Source: GCA-2693325 sp036343635
GTDB taxonomy: Bacteria; Latescibacterota; UBA2968; UBA8231
Assembly (NCBI GenBank): GCA_036343635.1
Contig: JAYYVF010000076.1
Location: 1-64,000 of the forward strand
Length of the DNA stretch: 64,000 nucleotides
Direction of reading: 5' to 3'
The position numbers were made by a program, and so were the translations under genes. Each line of letters opens with the position of its first letter. The first letter of the stretch is position 1. Shown one piece after another: positions 17,271 to 26,709 of the stretch. Below the pieces are notes generated by a model that was not told the origin of the DNA, ran no database searches, and worked only from the letters and a program-made list of their open reading frames with translations.

Positions 17271-17470
17271 GAATATCCCGATCCCGTTAGGTTAAGAATC
17301 GATAAAGGCAAAACCTTCGCTAAGTTAATATGGCTTAGTCTAGTGCGCAAACCACGTCTCAAGTTTCTCTTGCTTATTGGTAATGTCGTAAATGTTCTAT
17401 AAATTTAGAGTAGTGTTTTATTTTGGTTTTCATGCTTTTTCTGACAAAAGTATCTTAGGAGCGTCGTAGT

Positions 17471-19129
17471 TTGGTTTCGAAAATATTCTGTAGCCATTTA
17501 GGTGTCTTAGTGTATCTCGTATTTATTCATATTTATGTGCCAATTTGTTTGGCTGAAAATATTATTTTTTCTGAAATCTCGACAGATGTAGGTATTGATT
17601 TTAAACATCATAATGGCGTAAGTGAAAAAAAACGTCTACCTGAGACAGATGGATCAGGTGGGGCTTTTTTTGATTACGACGGAGATGGTGATCTAGATCT
17701 TTATTTGGTAAATAGTGGAGATATAGTAAAGGGACGTTCAGGGCACTGGGATAGATTATATGAAAATATAAAGATGGGAAAATACTTTAAAGATGTAAGT
17801 GTGGATGCAGGAGTGAGGGGGCGTGATTATGGAATGGGAATCGTTACTGCAGATTATGACAATGATGGTGATCCAGATATTTATCTGACAAACTGGGGGA
17901 TGGATCAACTCTACGTAAATCTAGGGAATGCGAAATTCGTTGATCAAACCCAGGAAGCTGGATTGGGAAACGAGCAATGGGGAAGCAGTGCGAGTTTTTT
18001 TGACTCCGACAACGATGGGGATTTGGATTTATTCGTAGTGAATTATGTTGATTTTACCATGCAGAACCATCCCTGGTGTGGGCATGAGGCACTGGGATTA
18101 CGTTTCTATTGTGATCCGCGTCAGTATAAACCGGTACGTGATTTACTTTATGTTAATAATGGGAGTGGGGGCTTTGCTGAACGTGGGCAAAAGTTAGGGA
18201 TAGTTGAGGAGGGTAACGGACTTGGGCTAGCTTGTTGGGACTATGATCAAGATGGTGACCAGGATGTTTATGTGGCTAATGATATGGAAGCAAATTTTCT
18301 TTACGTAAATGATGGAACTGGGAAATTTTCCGAGAATGGACTTTTCGCTGGTGTGGCCATGAGTGCAGATGGCTTAGCTCAGGCGGGAATGGGGGTTGAT
18401 ACTGCTGATTACGACAATGACGGTGATATTGATTTGCTAGTGACAAATTACCAACTAGAGAATAATGCGCTTTATCGTAATGAAGGTGAAATCTTCTCTG
18501 AAGTGAGTTTTTCGGTAGGACTTGGAGAATTAAGTCTAAATTATTTGGGATTCGGTAGTCTCTTCGTGGATTACAACAATGACGGGTGGACAGATCTTTT
18601 CGTCGTTAATGGACATGTTCACGATAATATAGAGGTCTACGACGAATTGGTGACTTACGCCCAGCATGCACAACTATTCCGAAATAACCATGGGCGCTTT
18701 AGTGAACGCGAAGCTAAACCTCAGGATGGTTTTGAGGAGAAATTCGTTGGACGGGGAGCTCTTTATGCTGACTACGATGATGATGGCGATATGGATCTGG
18801 CTGTGACAAGTTCAGGGAGACGATTTTCGTTACTGCGGAATGATGGTGGAAACAAGAATAATTGGCTAAAAGTTGAACTGGAAGGTTCTCAGAGTAATCG
18901 GGATGCTGTGGGTGCTTTGGTCGAAGTTTGGGCAGATAGTCACCGACAAATTCAGCAGGTAAAAGCAGGATCAGGTTACCAATCGAGTAACCCTAAGATC
19001 TTACATTTTGGATTGGGAATAAGGAAAATGGCTGATAGTTTAAAGGTTCTCTGGCCTAGTGGTGTTCTACAAGTTGTATCGAAGGTTGAATCGGGTAGTT
19101 CAATTACTATTGTGGAAAATCATCCCTGA
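17471..19129 (+). CDS. FG-GAP/VCBS-repeat protein with ASPIC/UnbV domain (CRTAC1 family)
   Basis: A 552-residue secreted protein. After a signal peptide (MVSKIFCSHLGVLVYLVF..., probable cleavage after ICLA) come seven FG-GAP-type calcium-binding repeats of the form D-Y-D-x-D-G-D-x-D-L-Y. These form a beta-propeller. The C-terminal region (about residues 470-550, with GSGYQSSNPKILHFGLG) is an ASPIC/UnbV domain. Such proteins are extracellular or periplasmic and thought to bind ligands or surfaces; the exact role is unknown. The start is TTG with TAGGAG 9-10 bases upstream. Its 3' end overlaps the convergent TPR gene by 10 bases. Confidence 0.88.
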   Translation: MVSKIFCSHLGVLVYLVFIHIYVPICLAENIIFSEISTDVGIDFKHHNGVSEKKRLPETDGSGGAFFDYDGDGDLDLYLVNSGDIVKGRSGHWDRLYENIKMGKYFKDVSVDAGVRGRDYGMGIVTADYDNDGDPDIYLTNWGMDQLYVNLGNAKFVDQTQEAGLGNEQWGSSASFFDSDNDGDLDLFVVNYVDFTMQNHPWCGHEALGLRFYCDPRQYKPVRDLLYVNNGSGGFAERGQKLGIVEEGNGLGLACWDYDQDGDQDVYVANDMEANFLYVNDGTGKFSENGLFAGVAMSADGLAQAGMGVDTADYDNDGDIDLLVTNYQLENNALYRNEGEIFSEVSFSVGLGELSLNYLGFGSLFVDYNNDGWTDLFVVNGHVHDNIEVYDELVTYAQHAQLFRNNHGRFSEREAKPQDGFEEKFVGRGALYADYDDDGDMDLAVTSSGRRFSLLRNDGGNKNNWLKVELEGSQSNRDAVGALVEVWADSHRQIQQVKAGSGYQSSNPKILHFGLGIRKMADSLKVLWPSGVLQVVSKVESGSSITIVENHP

Positions 19130-20442
19130 TCGGACAAGGTCGTCATTCGATTGTGGACTTCTTGCCGTAACGGGTGATTATTTGGTGTAAGTCGTAATGT
19201 TTTTTCCCAAGCGGCTTTGGCACCTTTTATGTCCCCTTTATTGAAATTTGCTAATCCTAGTGCATACCAGCACCTTGCGTCAAGGGGAGCTCTTTCTATG
19301 GCCACATCATAGTAAGAAAATGCACGTTTAAAATCTCCAATCAACTCGTAGGTAACTCCTATATTTAGGATAGACGGGATATGTCCGGGCATTATCTCCG
19401 CTGAGCGGATATAATATGGCAGAGCTGAATTCGGTTTTTTTAATTCAAGATAAATATTACCGATATGGTTTAAAATCTTGGGCGTTTCCGACGTTATGCC
19501 GATGGCAAGTTGAAATTGGTTTTCCGCTTCTTCAATATAGTTATGCTGACCGAAGAAGTGACCCATATTGAGATGATTCATGAATGATTCGGGAGCATTT
19601 AGAATAGAGGCACGAAGTTTTTTGAATTTTTTAATCGCCTCAGTATCTCCGGAACCAATTTCCCCAAGAAGTGTAAATCGTTCCATGTTTGTTTTGGCAA
19701 TATTGGACAAACCCAATTTACGAGCTAGTATAGCAGCTCTATAGTAACATTCGGCAAAACCGATATCAATCTTAACGGCACGGAGATAGGTTGTTAAGGC
19801 GCTGTCATTTTTTGAGGCGCCTTCTAGGGTGCGCCCCAGATAGTAGTGCAGAGTTGATGCTTGAGGTAAAAACCTTAAAGCCGTTGAAAAGTGCTCTTGG
19901 GCTAGTATATACCTTTTGGTTCCTAAAAATACTTCTCCAAGCCTTCTGTGAATTTCTGGTTGATCTGGAGAAAACTTTAGTGCTTGTTTCAGATTTATCT
20001 CAGCTTGTTTAAATTTTCCAAGTTTAGTATAAATCCCTCCTAAGTTTAAGTAAGCAATAGCAGAGTTAGGTTGTATCCCTGTAATTTTCGTCAATGCTTC
20101 TATCGCCAGGGCATATCTTCCCTGTGAAGCATACGCAGTTGCCTGTATGTTGAGTAAATTTGTTGATGTTGAATCATTTTGAAGCCCGGTGCTACTGATT
20201 TTTAGAGCCTTAAGGAATTGGCGAGCATTAAGTGCTTTTTGTGCATGTATTGTCAGTGAATCGATGTTTACAGCATTTTTTCGTATCGGTGTCGTACTGC
20301 TTGTTAGATTACTGGATATACTCTTTGGTTTTTGAATAAAGACTATGAATATGGCGACAGAAAAAACTGTCAATATTATGTAGCCTATAGTTAACGATTT
20401 ATTGGAGATAGATTTTAAGGTTTTGAAAAAAATCAATATCAA
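19120..20442 (-). CDS. Membrane-anchored TPR-repeat protein
   Basis: A 440-residue protein with one N-terminal membrane segment (about residues 18-36, IGYIILTVFSVAIFIVFI) followed by tandem tetratricopeptide repeats to the end. TPR hallmarks such as AIAYLNLGGIYTKLGKFKQAE and ARCWYALGLANFNKGD-type pairs are visible. TPR arrays act as protein-protein docking surfaces, here facing the periplasm. The start is TTG; a second TTG two codons later has better spacing from AAGGA. It is divergent from another anchored TPR gene and convergent with the FG-GAP gene, forming a head-to-head pair of related scaffolds. Confidence 0.85.
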   Translation of the reverse strand: MILIFFKTLKSISNKSLTIGYIILTVFSVAIFIVFIQKPKSISSNLTSSTTPIRKNAVNIDSLTIHAQKALNARQFLKALKISSTGLQNDSTSTNLLNIQATAYASQGRYALAIEALTKITGIQPNSAIAYLNLGGIYTKLGKFKQAEINLKQALKFSPDQPEIHRRLGEVFLGTKRYILAQEHFSTALRFLPQASTLHYYLGRTLEGASKNDSALTTYLRAVKIDIGFAECYYRAAILARKLGLSNIAKTNMERFTLLGEIGSGDTEAIKKFKKLRASILNAPESFMNHLNMGHFFGQHNYIEEAENQFQLAIGITSETPKILNHIGNIYLELKKPNSALPYYIRSAEIMPGHIPSILNIGVTYELIGDFKRAFSYYDVAIERAPLDARCWYALGLANFNKGDIKGAKAAWEKTLRLTPNNHPLRQEVHNRMTTLSDQG

Positions 20443-20563
20443 TCCTTCTGTTGGTGTGCTTATACAATATCACAGCCTTTTGTAAATTTATATATAATTC
20501 TACGATTCGTAAGGTTTTATTGTATGTCTAACGTACAGAATCATCGCGGAGAATACATAGGAA

Positions 20564-21814
20564 ATGGCAAAATTTAATCGGAATAAAAAAGGCCCAAAGA
20601 TACAACGCTTATCAATGTTTAGCGTGGCCTTTATAGTTTTTCTATCAGTTTTTTCCGGCTTAGCTATTTGGTATGTATATGGGAAGAACAGGGAGGAGCG
20701 GTCGCAAGAATTTTTACTTGAAGGTAAAGATCTGGCAGCAAAGGGTTTCAATAAAGCCGCTAAAGAAAAATTTATGATAGCGTTGGAATTGAATCCATAT
20801 TTGACAGATGCTATGGTGAAATTGGGTAACATTGCTGCTGCCTCTGAAAATTTTGCAATATCTCTGCCGTATTATAAAAAGGCGTTAAGTCAAGATAGTA
20901 CTAACTTCGAAGCTACGATAGGCCTTGCTGTTTCATTGGATGGTATTGGCGATTTTGTTGCGGCCGAAATAGCTTACAAAAAAGCGATATTCGAAAAGTC
21001 TAATTTCTCTGAAATTTATTATAACCTTGGTTTTTTATATCAAAGGCAACGTTTATACGAAGAAGCAGTAAAACAGTATGAAAAAGCGTTACAATTAAAA
21101 CCAAAATTTTTGCAGGCTCAAGCAAATTTAGGGTTGTGTTGGGATCGTTTGCACGACCCAGGAAAAGCCATAATGGTATACCGTCGCGCTATTGCCCTTC
21201 ATCTAAAAGAAGGGCCTCTTTACACAAGACTGGGTTCGAGTCTTATGAAAATTGCCAAATACGATGCAGCTGAATTAGCATATACAAAGGCTATTGAATT
21301 AGGAGAGTCAGACTATTCGATCTTTATGAAATTGGGAGAAATTGCTGAAGATAAAGGAAATACACAGATGAGCCTAAATTGGTATAACAAGGCACTTTCT
21401 GTGGAAAAAAATTCATCAGAAATATATGAAAAACTTGCCGGAATATTATTTAAAACCGGAGAGGAGAATATAGCTGAGAATTATTTTAAGAAATCTATCG
21501 AAATAGACTCAAAAAATCCCAGTGCTAGGTATGGATTAGCTCAGTTGTATATCACCAAAGGAAAGGTATCGGAAGCTGAGCGTGAATTGCGTTTATTTGA
21601 ACGTCTAAAAGAATTCGAAGGGCGTAAAACAAACTTGCTTCGGGCCGTAGAACGTCAACCGCGAAATCCAGAGCCTGCTTTTTTACTTGCTGAATTTTAT
21701 TTGGAATTTAAGAGACAAAAAGAAGCTGTAGAGATATTAGAACGTATAGTATCGCTGACTCCGGAGTTTTTGAAAGCTGCAGCCTTATTGCAACAATTGT
21801 CGGAAACGAACTAA
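20564..21814 (+). CDS. Membrane-anchored TPR-repeat protein
   Basis: A 416-residue protein with a basic N-terminus (MAKFNRNKKGPK), a membrane segment at about residues 18-40 and then tandem TPR units to the C-terminus. Clear units include SEIYYNLGFLYQRQRLYEEAV and FLQAQANLGLCWDRL. Its topology mirrors that of the divergent neighbour. It probably serves as a periplasmic docking scaffold for the secreted FG-GAP proteins encoded on both sides; this is inference from context. The ATG at 20564 is preceded by GGAGAATACATAGGAA. It ends with a 4-base overlap into the convergent FG-GAP gene. Confidence 0.87.
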   Translation: MAKFNRNKKGPKIQRLSMFSVAFIVFLSVFSGLAIWYVYGKNREERSQEFLLEGKDLAAKGFNKAAKEKFMIALELNPYLTDAMVKLGNIAAASENFAISLPYYKKALSQDSTNFEATIGLAVSLDGIGDFVAAEIAYKKAIFEKSNFSEIYYNLGFLYQRQRLYEEAVKQYEKALQLKPKFLQAQANLGLCWDRLHDPGKAIMVYRRAIALHLKEGPLYTRLGSSLMKIAKYDAAELAYTKAIELGESDYSIFMKLGEIAEDKGNTQMSLNWYNKALSVEKNSSEIYEKLAGILFKTGEENIAENYFKKSIEIDSKNPSARYGLAQLYITKGKVSEAERELRLFERLKEFEGRKTNLLRAVERQPRNPEPAFLLAEFYLEFKRQKEAVEILERIVSLTPEFLKAAALLQQLSETN

Positions 21815-23550
21815 CCATCATTAACCCACTCAAATACTTTATCTAACTCGTATAGATGGAAACTTCGACTGTCCCCATTATATTGTATCGCCAACAATCT
21901 ATTTATCTCTGGGAATTTAATTTCTGATTCACTCCCGTCGGGCCAAATTACACTTACAGCCAAAACCGTTTCTTCAGCACCTAATCCAACGTAAGCTCTA
22001 ATGTCGTTATACGAGAGATAACTACCGGCTCCAGTAATGTAACGCCACTGTGTTACATTACTGGTTTTTATCGCGACACGACTTCCAATTCCATCTCGAT
22101 TAATTGCGGAGCCGATTAGATGTATCGCAATCCAATTATTGGATTTATCTATTTCGTTGCGAAGAAGGGTAGGGGAATCATTGAGGTTTACTATAAAAAT
22201 GTCTGAATCACCGTCGTTGTCATAGTCTGCAACCGAACTCCCTCTACTAACCTTGGAAATTGAAAGAGCCTGATCTGATTTAGGCTGAGCGAATCGGCCG
22301 TTTCCCATATTGATAAACAACTGATTCCGTTGTCGATATTTAGATCCAGCGTCAATGTTATCGACTTGTGGATAAACATGTCCGTTGGCTACAAAAAGAT
22401 CTAATAAGCCATCGTTGTCGTAATCAAAAAATTTTGTTCCCCAAGCTAATAGATCTACAGTGCTTGCTGCTAAGCCAGCGGTTGTAGTTACGTCAGTAAA
22501 ACGAGCATTATTGTTATTGTAGAGTGTATTGGTTTCAGTGAAAAAATGTGTCACATAAAGATCAAAGTCCCCATCATTATCGTAATCTCCGGCGTCCACA
22601 CCCATTCCAGCCTCGGTCTCTCCGTCCCCATTGTAAGCAACGCCTGATAGTAATGCTAGGTCCTTGAAAGTTCCATCGGATTGATTTTTGAATAGGACAT
22701 TTGGGGTTTCATCATTTGCGACGAATATGTCTGTCCATCCGTCTATATCATAATCTATAGGCATCACACCAAGGCCATAGTATGAATTAGATTTAGCTAT
22801 TTGAGATGGTATGGTTACGTCAGTAAAACGAGCATTTCCTTCGTTGCGATACAGTCGGTCTTCAGCACCGATAAGACCTTTAGGACCACAGTAGACTTGG
22901 ATCCCGCCGAAAAAAGAGCATAAATTTGGATTAACAGGAACGGACGTTGCGTCGAAAACAACATAGTTCGTTACATATAAATCGAGGTCGCCGTCGTTAT
23001 CGAAATCAAGAAAGGCGCTACTGGCACTGAAATCGTCGGACGCGATATTACTAGAATCAGAGATGTCTTGAAAAGAAAGTTGATCTTTGTTTAAAAAAAG
23101 AATGTTGGGTCCGTAGTTTGTCACATAAAGGTCTCTTAATCCATCGCTATTTATATCTCCTACAGTTATTCCTGTGCCCCAACCTTTGTGATTTAACCTT
23201 GAATATTCACTAAGATCTGCAAAAGATCCCTTGCCTGTGTTTTCATAAAATACGTTGCCGGGACCTATTTGCTTCTGAAACGTTTCTAGGGTTGATCCGT
23301 TGGCAATATACAAATCCATATCTCCGTCGTTGTCTGCATCGAAAAATGCAGATCCGCTTCCGTGTGCTTCCAGGACATAAGATTTAGTTTCACTACCACA
23401 GGTGTTATAGTAAGTTATTCCCGCATTTTGTGTCTGATCAGTAAAAAACACATCCTCAGCAGCACTCAATAGATCGCATTTTAAACACGAGATCACTATC
23501 CAAAAAATAACTACGAATTTAATAGGCTCGAAATTAATAGTTTTATTCAT
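21811..23550 (-). CDS. FG-GAP/VCBS-repeat protein with ASPIC/UnbV domain (CRTAC1 family)
   Basis: A 579-residue secreted protein from the ATG at 23550. I preferred this to a TTG 15 bases upstream because it overlaps the upstream stop by 8 bases in the usual coupled way. A signal peptide (FVVIFWIVISCLKCDLLSAA) is followed by seven D-x-D-x-D-G calcium motifs forming a beta-propeller. A C-terminal ASPIC/UnbV domain carries GAGSYLSYNDIRAYVGLG. It is the last gene of a five-gene minus-strand operon. It resembles the 17471-19129 protein in length and layout, so the two are paralogs. Role unknown; probably ligand or surface binding outside the inner membrane. Confidence 0.87.
   Translation of the reverse strand: MNKTINFEPIKFVVIFWIVISCLKCDLLSAAEDVFFTDQTQNAGITYYNTCGSETKSYVLEAHGSGSAFFDADNDGDMDLYIANGSTLETFQKQIGPGNVFYENTGKGSFADLSEYSRLNHKGWGTGITVGDINSDGLRDLYVTNYGPNILFLNKDQLSFQDISDSSNIASDDFSASSAFLDFDNDGDLDLYVTNYVVFDATSVPVNPNLCSFFGGIQVYCGPKGLIGAEDRLYRNEGNARFTDVTIPSQIAKSNSYYGLGVMPIDYDIDGWTDIFVANDETPNVLFKNQSDGTFKDLALLSGVAYNGDGETEAGMGVDAGDYDNDGDFDLYVTHFFTETNTLYNNNNARFTDVTTTAGLAASTVDLLAWGTKFFDYDNDGLLDLFVANGHVYPQVDNIDAGSKYRQRNQLFINMGNGRFAQPKSDQALSISKVSRGSSVADYDNDGDSDIFIVNLNDSPTLLRNEIDKSNNWIAIHLIGSAINRDGIGSRVAIKTSNVTQWRYITGAGSYLSYNDIRAYVGLGAEETVLAVSVIWPDGSESEIKFPEINRLLAIQYNGDSRSFHLYELDKVFEWVNDG
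22031..22069 (+). terminator. Terminator-like hairpin antisense to a CDS
   Basis: CCAGTAATGTAAC at 22031-22043 and its perfect 13-base reverse complement at 22052-22064 flank an 8-base loop, followed by TTTTT. On the plus strand this has intrinsic-terminator form, about 220 bases after the stop of the TPR gene. It lies entirely inside the coding region of the convergent FG-GAP gene. It could stop plus-strand transcription that runs into that gene. Confidence 0.4.
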
Positions 23551-25837
23551 GCGACGAATGGTCAAAGATTAGATTATGTTTTTCATTTTTGGGGTAATGC
23601 ATTTCGGATTGCCCGTCAGGCCATGAGATATACACACTGTCTATTTGGTTGTGGCTCCCTAATCCATAATGTAGAGAATAGCTATTAGTTGAACCGAATC
23701 CGCTTCCAGCATCAAGGCGTTGTAAGCGGTGGTTTGTTCCACTGTGAAGTACTACACTGGAGCCCACGCCGAATTTATTTTTATTAGACCCATTTAGCTT
23801 GATAGATATACCATTAAAAGAGGATCCTTGGTTCAGATATAAACTGTTTGCCCACACGTCGCCTGGGTAATGCCCTCCCGACCCTAGGTAAATATCGAGG
23901 GCGCCATCCTCGTCAATATCGGCAAATGCTACTCCATGACCTTTCCCCAAGTTGGCAACTCCTGCCTGCTGCCCAACTTCAGCGTAACTGTTTTCACGTC
24001 TCAAAAATAGGGCGTTGGGTTCAAAGCGGGCCATAAGAGGGCCTCCATTAGCTAGATAAAGATCCGCAACACCATCATTGTCAAGATCGCCAGCGCCTGC
24101 TCCCATAGCACCAAATGAACGAGCTATGCCAGCGTCAACGGCCCGTTCAACAAATACATCATTACCATCGTTTCTATACAGGTGGGCTGGGTTTCTAAAA
24201 GTATCTCCAGAAGATCTGATTGATTCGACAACGTCTTCATAGTAAGACATGGCCGATACAAATAGGTCTAGATCGCCGTCACTGTCACTATCAAAAAAAA
24301 GCGGTATATAGCTACCATTCAATGGATTTTCAACACCGGCAACGCTAGTAATATCCGTAAAGGACTGGCCTTCGTTTCGGTAAAGCCTGTTAGGCCCACT
24401 AACATTTGATACGTAAAGGTCAAGATCTCCGTCTTGGTCGTAGTCGCCAAGGGCAACGCCTAAGGACGTACCTCTATCATCTACGAGCCAATCACCAGCG
24501 CGTTGATTGAAGTGATTGCCGTCTTGACTTAAGAATAGTTTGTTGGGTGCTGCGTTACCGGTTACGCCGTTTGCTACATACAAATCTAACCAGCCATCAG
24601 AATTTACGTCACCCCATGCTGCCGTGAAACTATCGTCCTCATCTAGAACTCCTAGTTTATCGGCAAAATCAGTAAAATTGGCGTATCCATTGTTCGAATA
24701 AAGTGAATTCTTTTGCCGTCCTTCCCACGCATCGCGGGTTACATAAACATCGAGATCGCCGTCGTTATCGTAGTCAGCTATTGCTGCAGCCCAGCCCCCT
24801 ACAATATGGTCCAAAGAACTGCGTTCCTTAGCCTCAACAAAATATTGTGATTCACGTAGGTAAAGACCGTGGGGAGTGTGAATACCAACCGTAAACAGAT
24901 CTAAGGATCCGTTACCGTCTAGGTCGCCCCACGCAGCTCCACGTCCTCGATCAATTTTGTCGACACCCATTCGGTGCGCAATGTCTACAAATTTTACCGA
25001 GGCTACACCGTTTGCAGGTTTGATCTGAAGTATGTGATTTTTGGGTAGATCTCCAGGATATTTCCCATGTAAAGCAATATAGGCTAATCGGAGATTCCAT
25101 AGCCGTACCGACCTTAAGGGCGATCCAGATGGCAAAACGTCTACTGCCCTCTGATATGCTTTAATAGCCGTTTCGAAGTCTTGTAGCCAGTGTAAGGTCG
25201 TCGCATAAAGAAAAGTTAAATGAGGGTCTTCAGGGGTAGATTCTATAAGTGTTTTAAATCCTGAGGCAGCGCGAGAAAAGTCACCTAGTCGCAGACGGGA
25301 AGCAGCAGCACCTGCCTGGGCTTTTTGAGAATTTGGAGTTAGAGAAAGAATGGACTCATATTGGTGTAAAGCCCCTTCTGGATTTGGTGGGGCGTCGGTC
25401 ATGAGTACGTCAGCGTATGCCATACAAGCAGGGGAATAGGTCGGAAATCGTTTTACTAATTGTTCCAGTATTACTTTTGCTTTTTTTTCTTTACCGGTGA
25501 TTCGGTAGATTTGTGATAGCTGAAACGCTGCTTCAACTCGATTAGTATCGGCCTTAGCTGCTTTTTTTAAGTATTTAACGGCGTTAGATAAATCCTTTTT
25601 TCTAAGATTTATTTCCGCCAATCCTAGCAGCGCCACATAATTGTTTGGATCGTGGGTTATTAGGATTCTAAATATGATTGATGCAGAATCCAATTTTGAA
25701 TTATTGACAAATGACATGGCTTGGTCATGAAGAGATTGAAGAGATTCATTTTTATCTTCTGGAGAAGTGCAAAAAATCTCGATAAATGCGAAGAGGGCTA
25801 CTAAGAATTTTACAAGCCTATTGAATGATATATTCAT
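23543..25837 (-). CDS. TPR - FG-GAP - ASPIC/UnbV fusion protein
   Basis: A 764-residue secreted or lipid-anchored protein. A short signal (FLVALFAFIEIFC) is followed by TPR repeats over about residues 30-260. Seven FG-GAP calcium motifs follow (for example DYDNDGDLDVYV and DYDQDGDLDLYV), then a C-terminal ASPIC/UnbV domain containing GSGFGSTNSYSLHYGLG. It therefore joins in one chain the two module types found as separate genes nearby. It overlaps the HEAT-repeat gene by 20 bases and the next FG-GAP gene by 8, so the three are tightly coupled. Role unknown; a docking scaffold joined to a binding propeller is a reasonable inference. Confidence 0.88.
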   Translation of the reverse strand: MNISFNRLVKFLVALFAFIEIFCTSPEDKNESLQSLHDQAMSFVNNSKLDSASIIFRILITHDPNNYVALLGLAEINLRKKDLSNAVKYLKKAAKADTNRVEAAFQLSQIYRITGKEKKAKVILEQLVKRFPTYSPACMAYADVLMTDAPPNPEGALHQYESILSLTPNSQKAQAGAAASRLRLGDFSRAASGFKTLIESTPEDPHLTFLYATTLHWLQDFETAIKAYQRAVDVLPSGSPLRSVRLWNLRLAYIALHGKYPGDLPKNHILQIKPANGVASVKFVDIAHRMGVDKIDRGRGAAWGDLDGNGSLDLFTVGIHTPHGLYLRESQYFVEAKERSSLDHIVGGWAAAIADYDNDGDLDVYVTRDAWEGRQKNSLYSNNGYANFTDFADKLGVLDEDDSFTAAWGDVNSDGWLDLYVANGVTGNAAPNKLFLSQDGNHFNQRAGDWLVDDRGTSLGVALGDYDQDGDLDLYVSNVSGPNRLYRNEGQSFTDITSVAGVENPLNGSYIPLFFDSDSDGDLDLFVSAMSYYEDVVESIRSSGDTFRNPAHLYRNDGNDVFVERAVDAGIARSFGAMGAGAGDLDNDGVADLYLANGGPLMARFEPNALFLRRENSYAEVGQQAGVANLGKGHGVAFADIDEDGALDIYLGSGGHYPGDVWANSLYLNQGSSFNGISIKLNGSNKNKFGVGSSVVLHSGTNHRLQRLDAGSGFGSTNSYSLHYGLGSHNQIDSVYISWPDGQSEMHYPKNEKHNLIFDHSSHE

Positions 25838-26690
25838 CGCCTGTTAATTCCCGTAATGTCTTTAATGCAGCTTTGGTATCCGGACCGTCGAACTTCTTAA
25901 TCATTTTTACCAAAAGAGGAATTGCAGTTGTGTCTCTTAAAAGGCTCAAGCTTTTGGTGACTTCGGTCCTAACATGGACGCTCGGGTCGTTTAGTGCCAT
26001 GTGCAAGGCTAAACGTGCTTTCTTTATTTTCCGAACACCGCACAATTGGACAGCTATGTAACGGACGGTTTCGTCAATATCAGAAACTCGATCTATTACG
26101 GATTGCTCGGCCCGGGGCATCCATTGTTTACCTATTGCAGAAAGAGCCTCTTTCCTGACTAATGGAGAGGGATCGTTCATGAGTGTAATTATTGTAGGAA
26201 CAATGGAGGAGTCTCTAAGCGACGAAAGGCCTTCAACTGCTGCTGCACGAGATTTATCTGTTTGCGCGTGAGCGCTAAAGTGAATTAGTGTATCGATGAG
26301 TTCGGGTCGGTGAATTTTGCCAAGTGCTCGGAGTGCTTCTTGTTGCACGAAAAAGTTTGGATCGTGGGCTAAAATGAGCAAAATATTAGCGGCCTTCGGG
26401 GATCCGATTCGACCTAAAATTTGGGCACCGATGTATCTGACGGTATCTGGTGCGTCGGCTATGGTCTTGATTAAAGGTACTACGCTGCTTTCACCGGCAT
26501 CTATTAAAGCGTATGCAGCTATTCTTCGGACGTCAGAGCGTTCGTCGCTAAGTTTACTGATTAAATCGTCAGTACCAGGTTTGCCACAAGTAAAACATAA
26601 CCCGGCTAAGCAGATTATGAGCAGATTGAAGAAGGAAGGGCTTAACGAATTCACTCTTAAATATACTCTACGCCAACTCTGCAGTACCAA
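25818..26690 (-). CDS. HEAT-repeat lipoprotein
   Basis: A 290-residue protein with a lipoprotein-type signal (hydrophobic LLIICLAGLCFTC, candidate C35). It is followed by about seven HEAT/PBS-lyase-type helical repeats such as DVRRIAAYALIDAGE, TVRYIGAQILGRIG and LVRKEALSAIGK. These form a curved protein-binding solenoid, probably in the periplasm. The annotated start is TTG; a GTG at 26654 would give a shorter signal peptide beginning NSLSPSFFNLL and is equally possible. It is third in the five-gene minus-strand operon. No catalytic residues are seen; a scaffold role is inferred. Confidence 0.82.
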   Translation of the reverse strand: MVLQSWRRVYLRVNSLSPSFFNLLIICLAGLCFTCGKPGTDDLISKLSDERSDVRRIAAYALIDAGESSVVPLIKTIADAPDTVRYIGAQILGRIGSPKAANILLILAHDPNFFVQQEALRALGKIHRPELIDTLIHFSAHAQTDKSRAAAVEGLSSLRDSSIVPTIITLMNDPSPLVRKEALSAIGKQWMPRAEQSVIDRVSDIDETVRYIAVQLCGVRKIKKARLALHMALNDPSVHVRTEVTKSLSLLRDTTAIPLLVKMIKKFDGPDTKAALKTLRELTGDEYIIQ

Positions 26691-26709
26691 AAGAGTTTAC
26701 GCAAATAGC

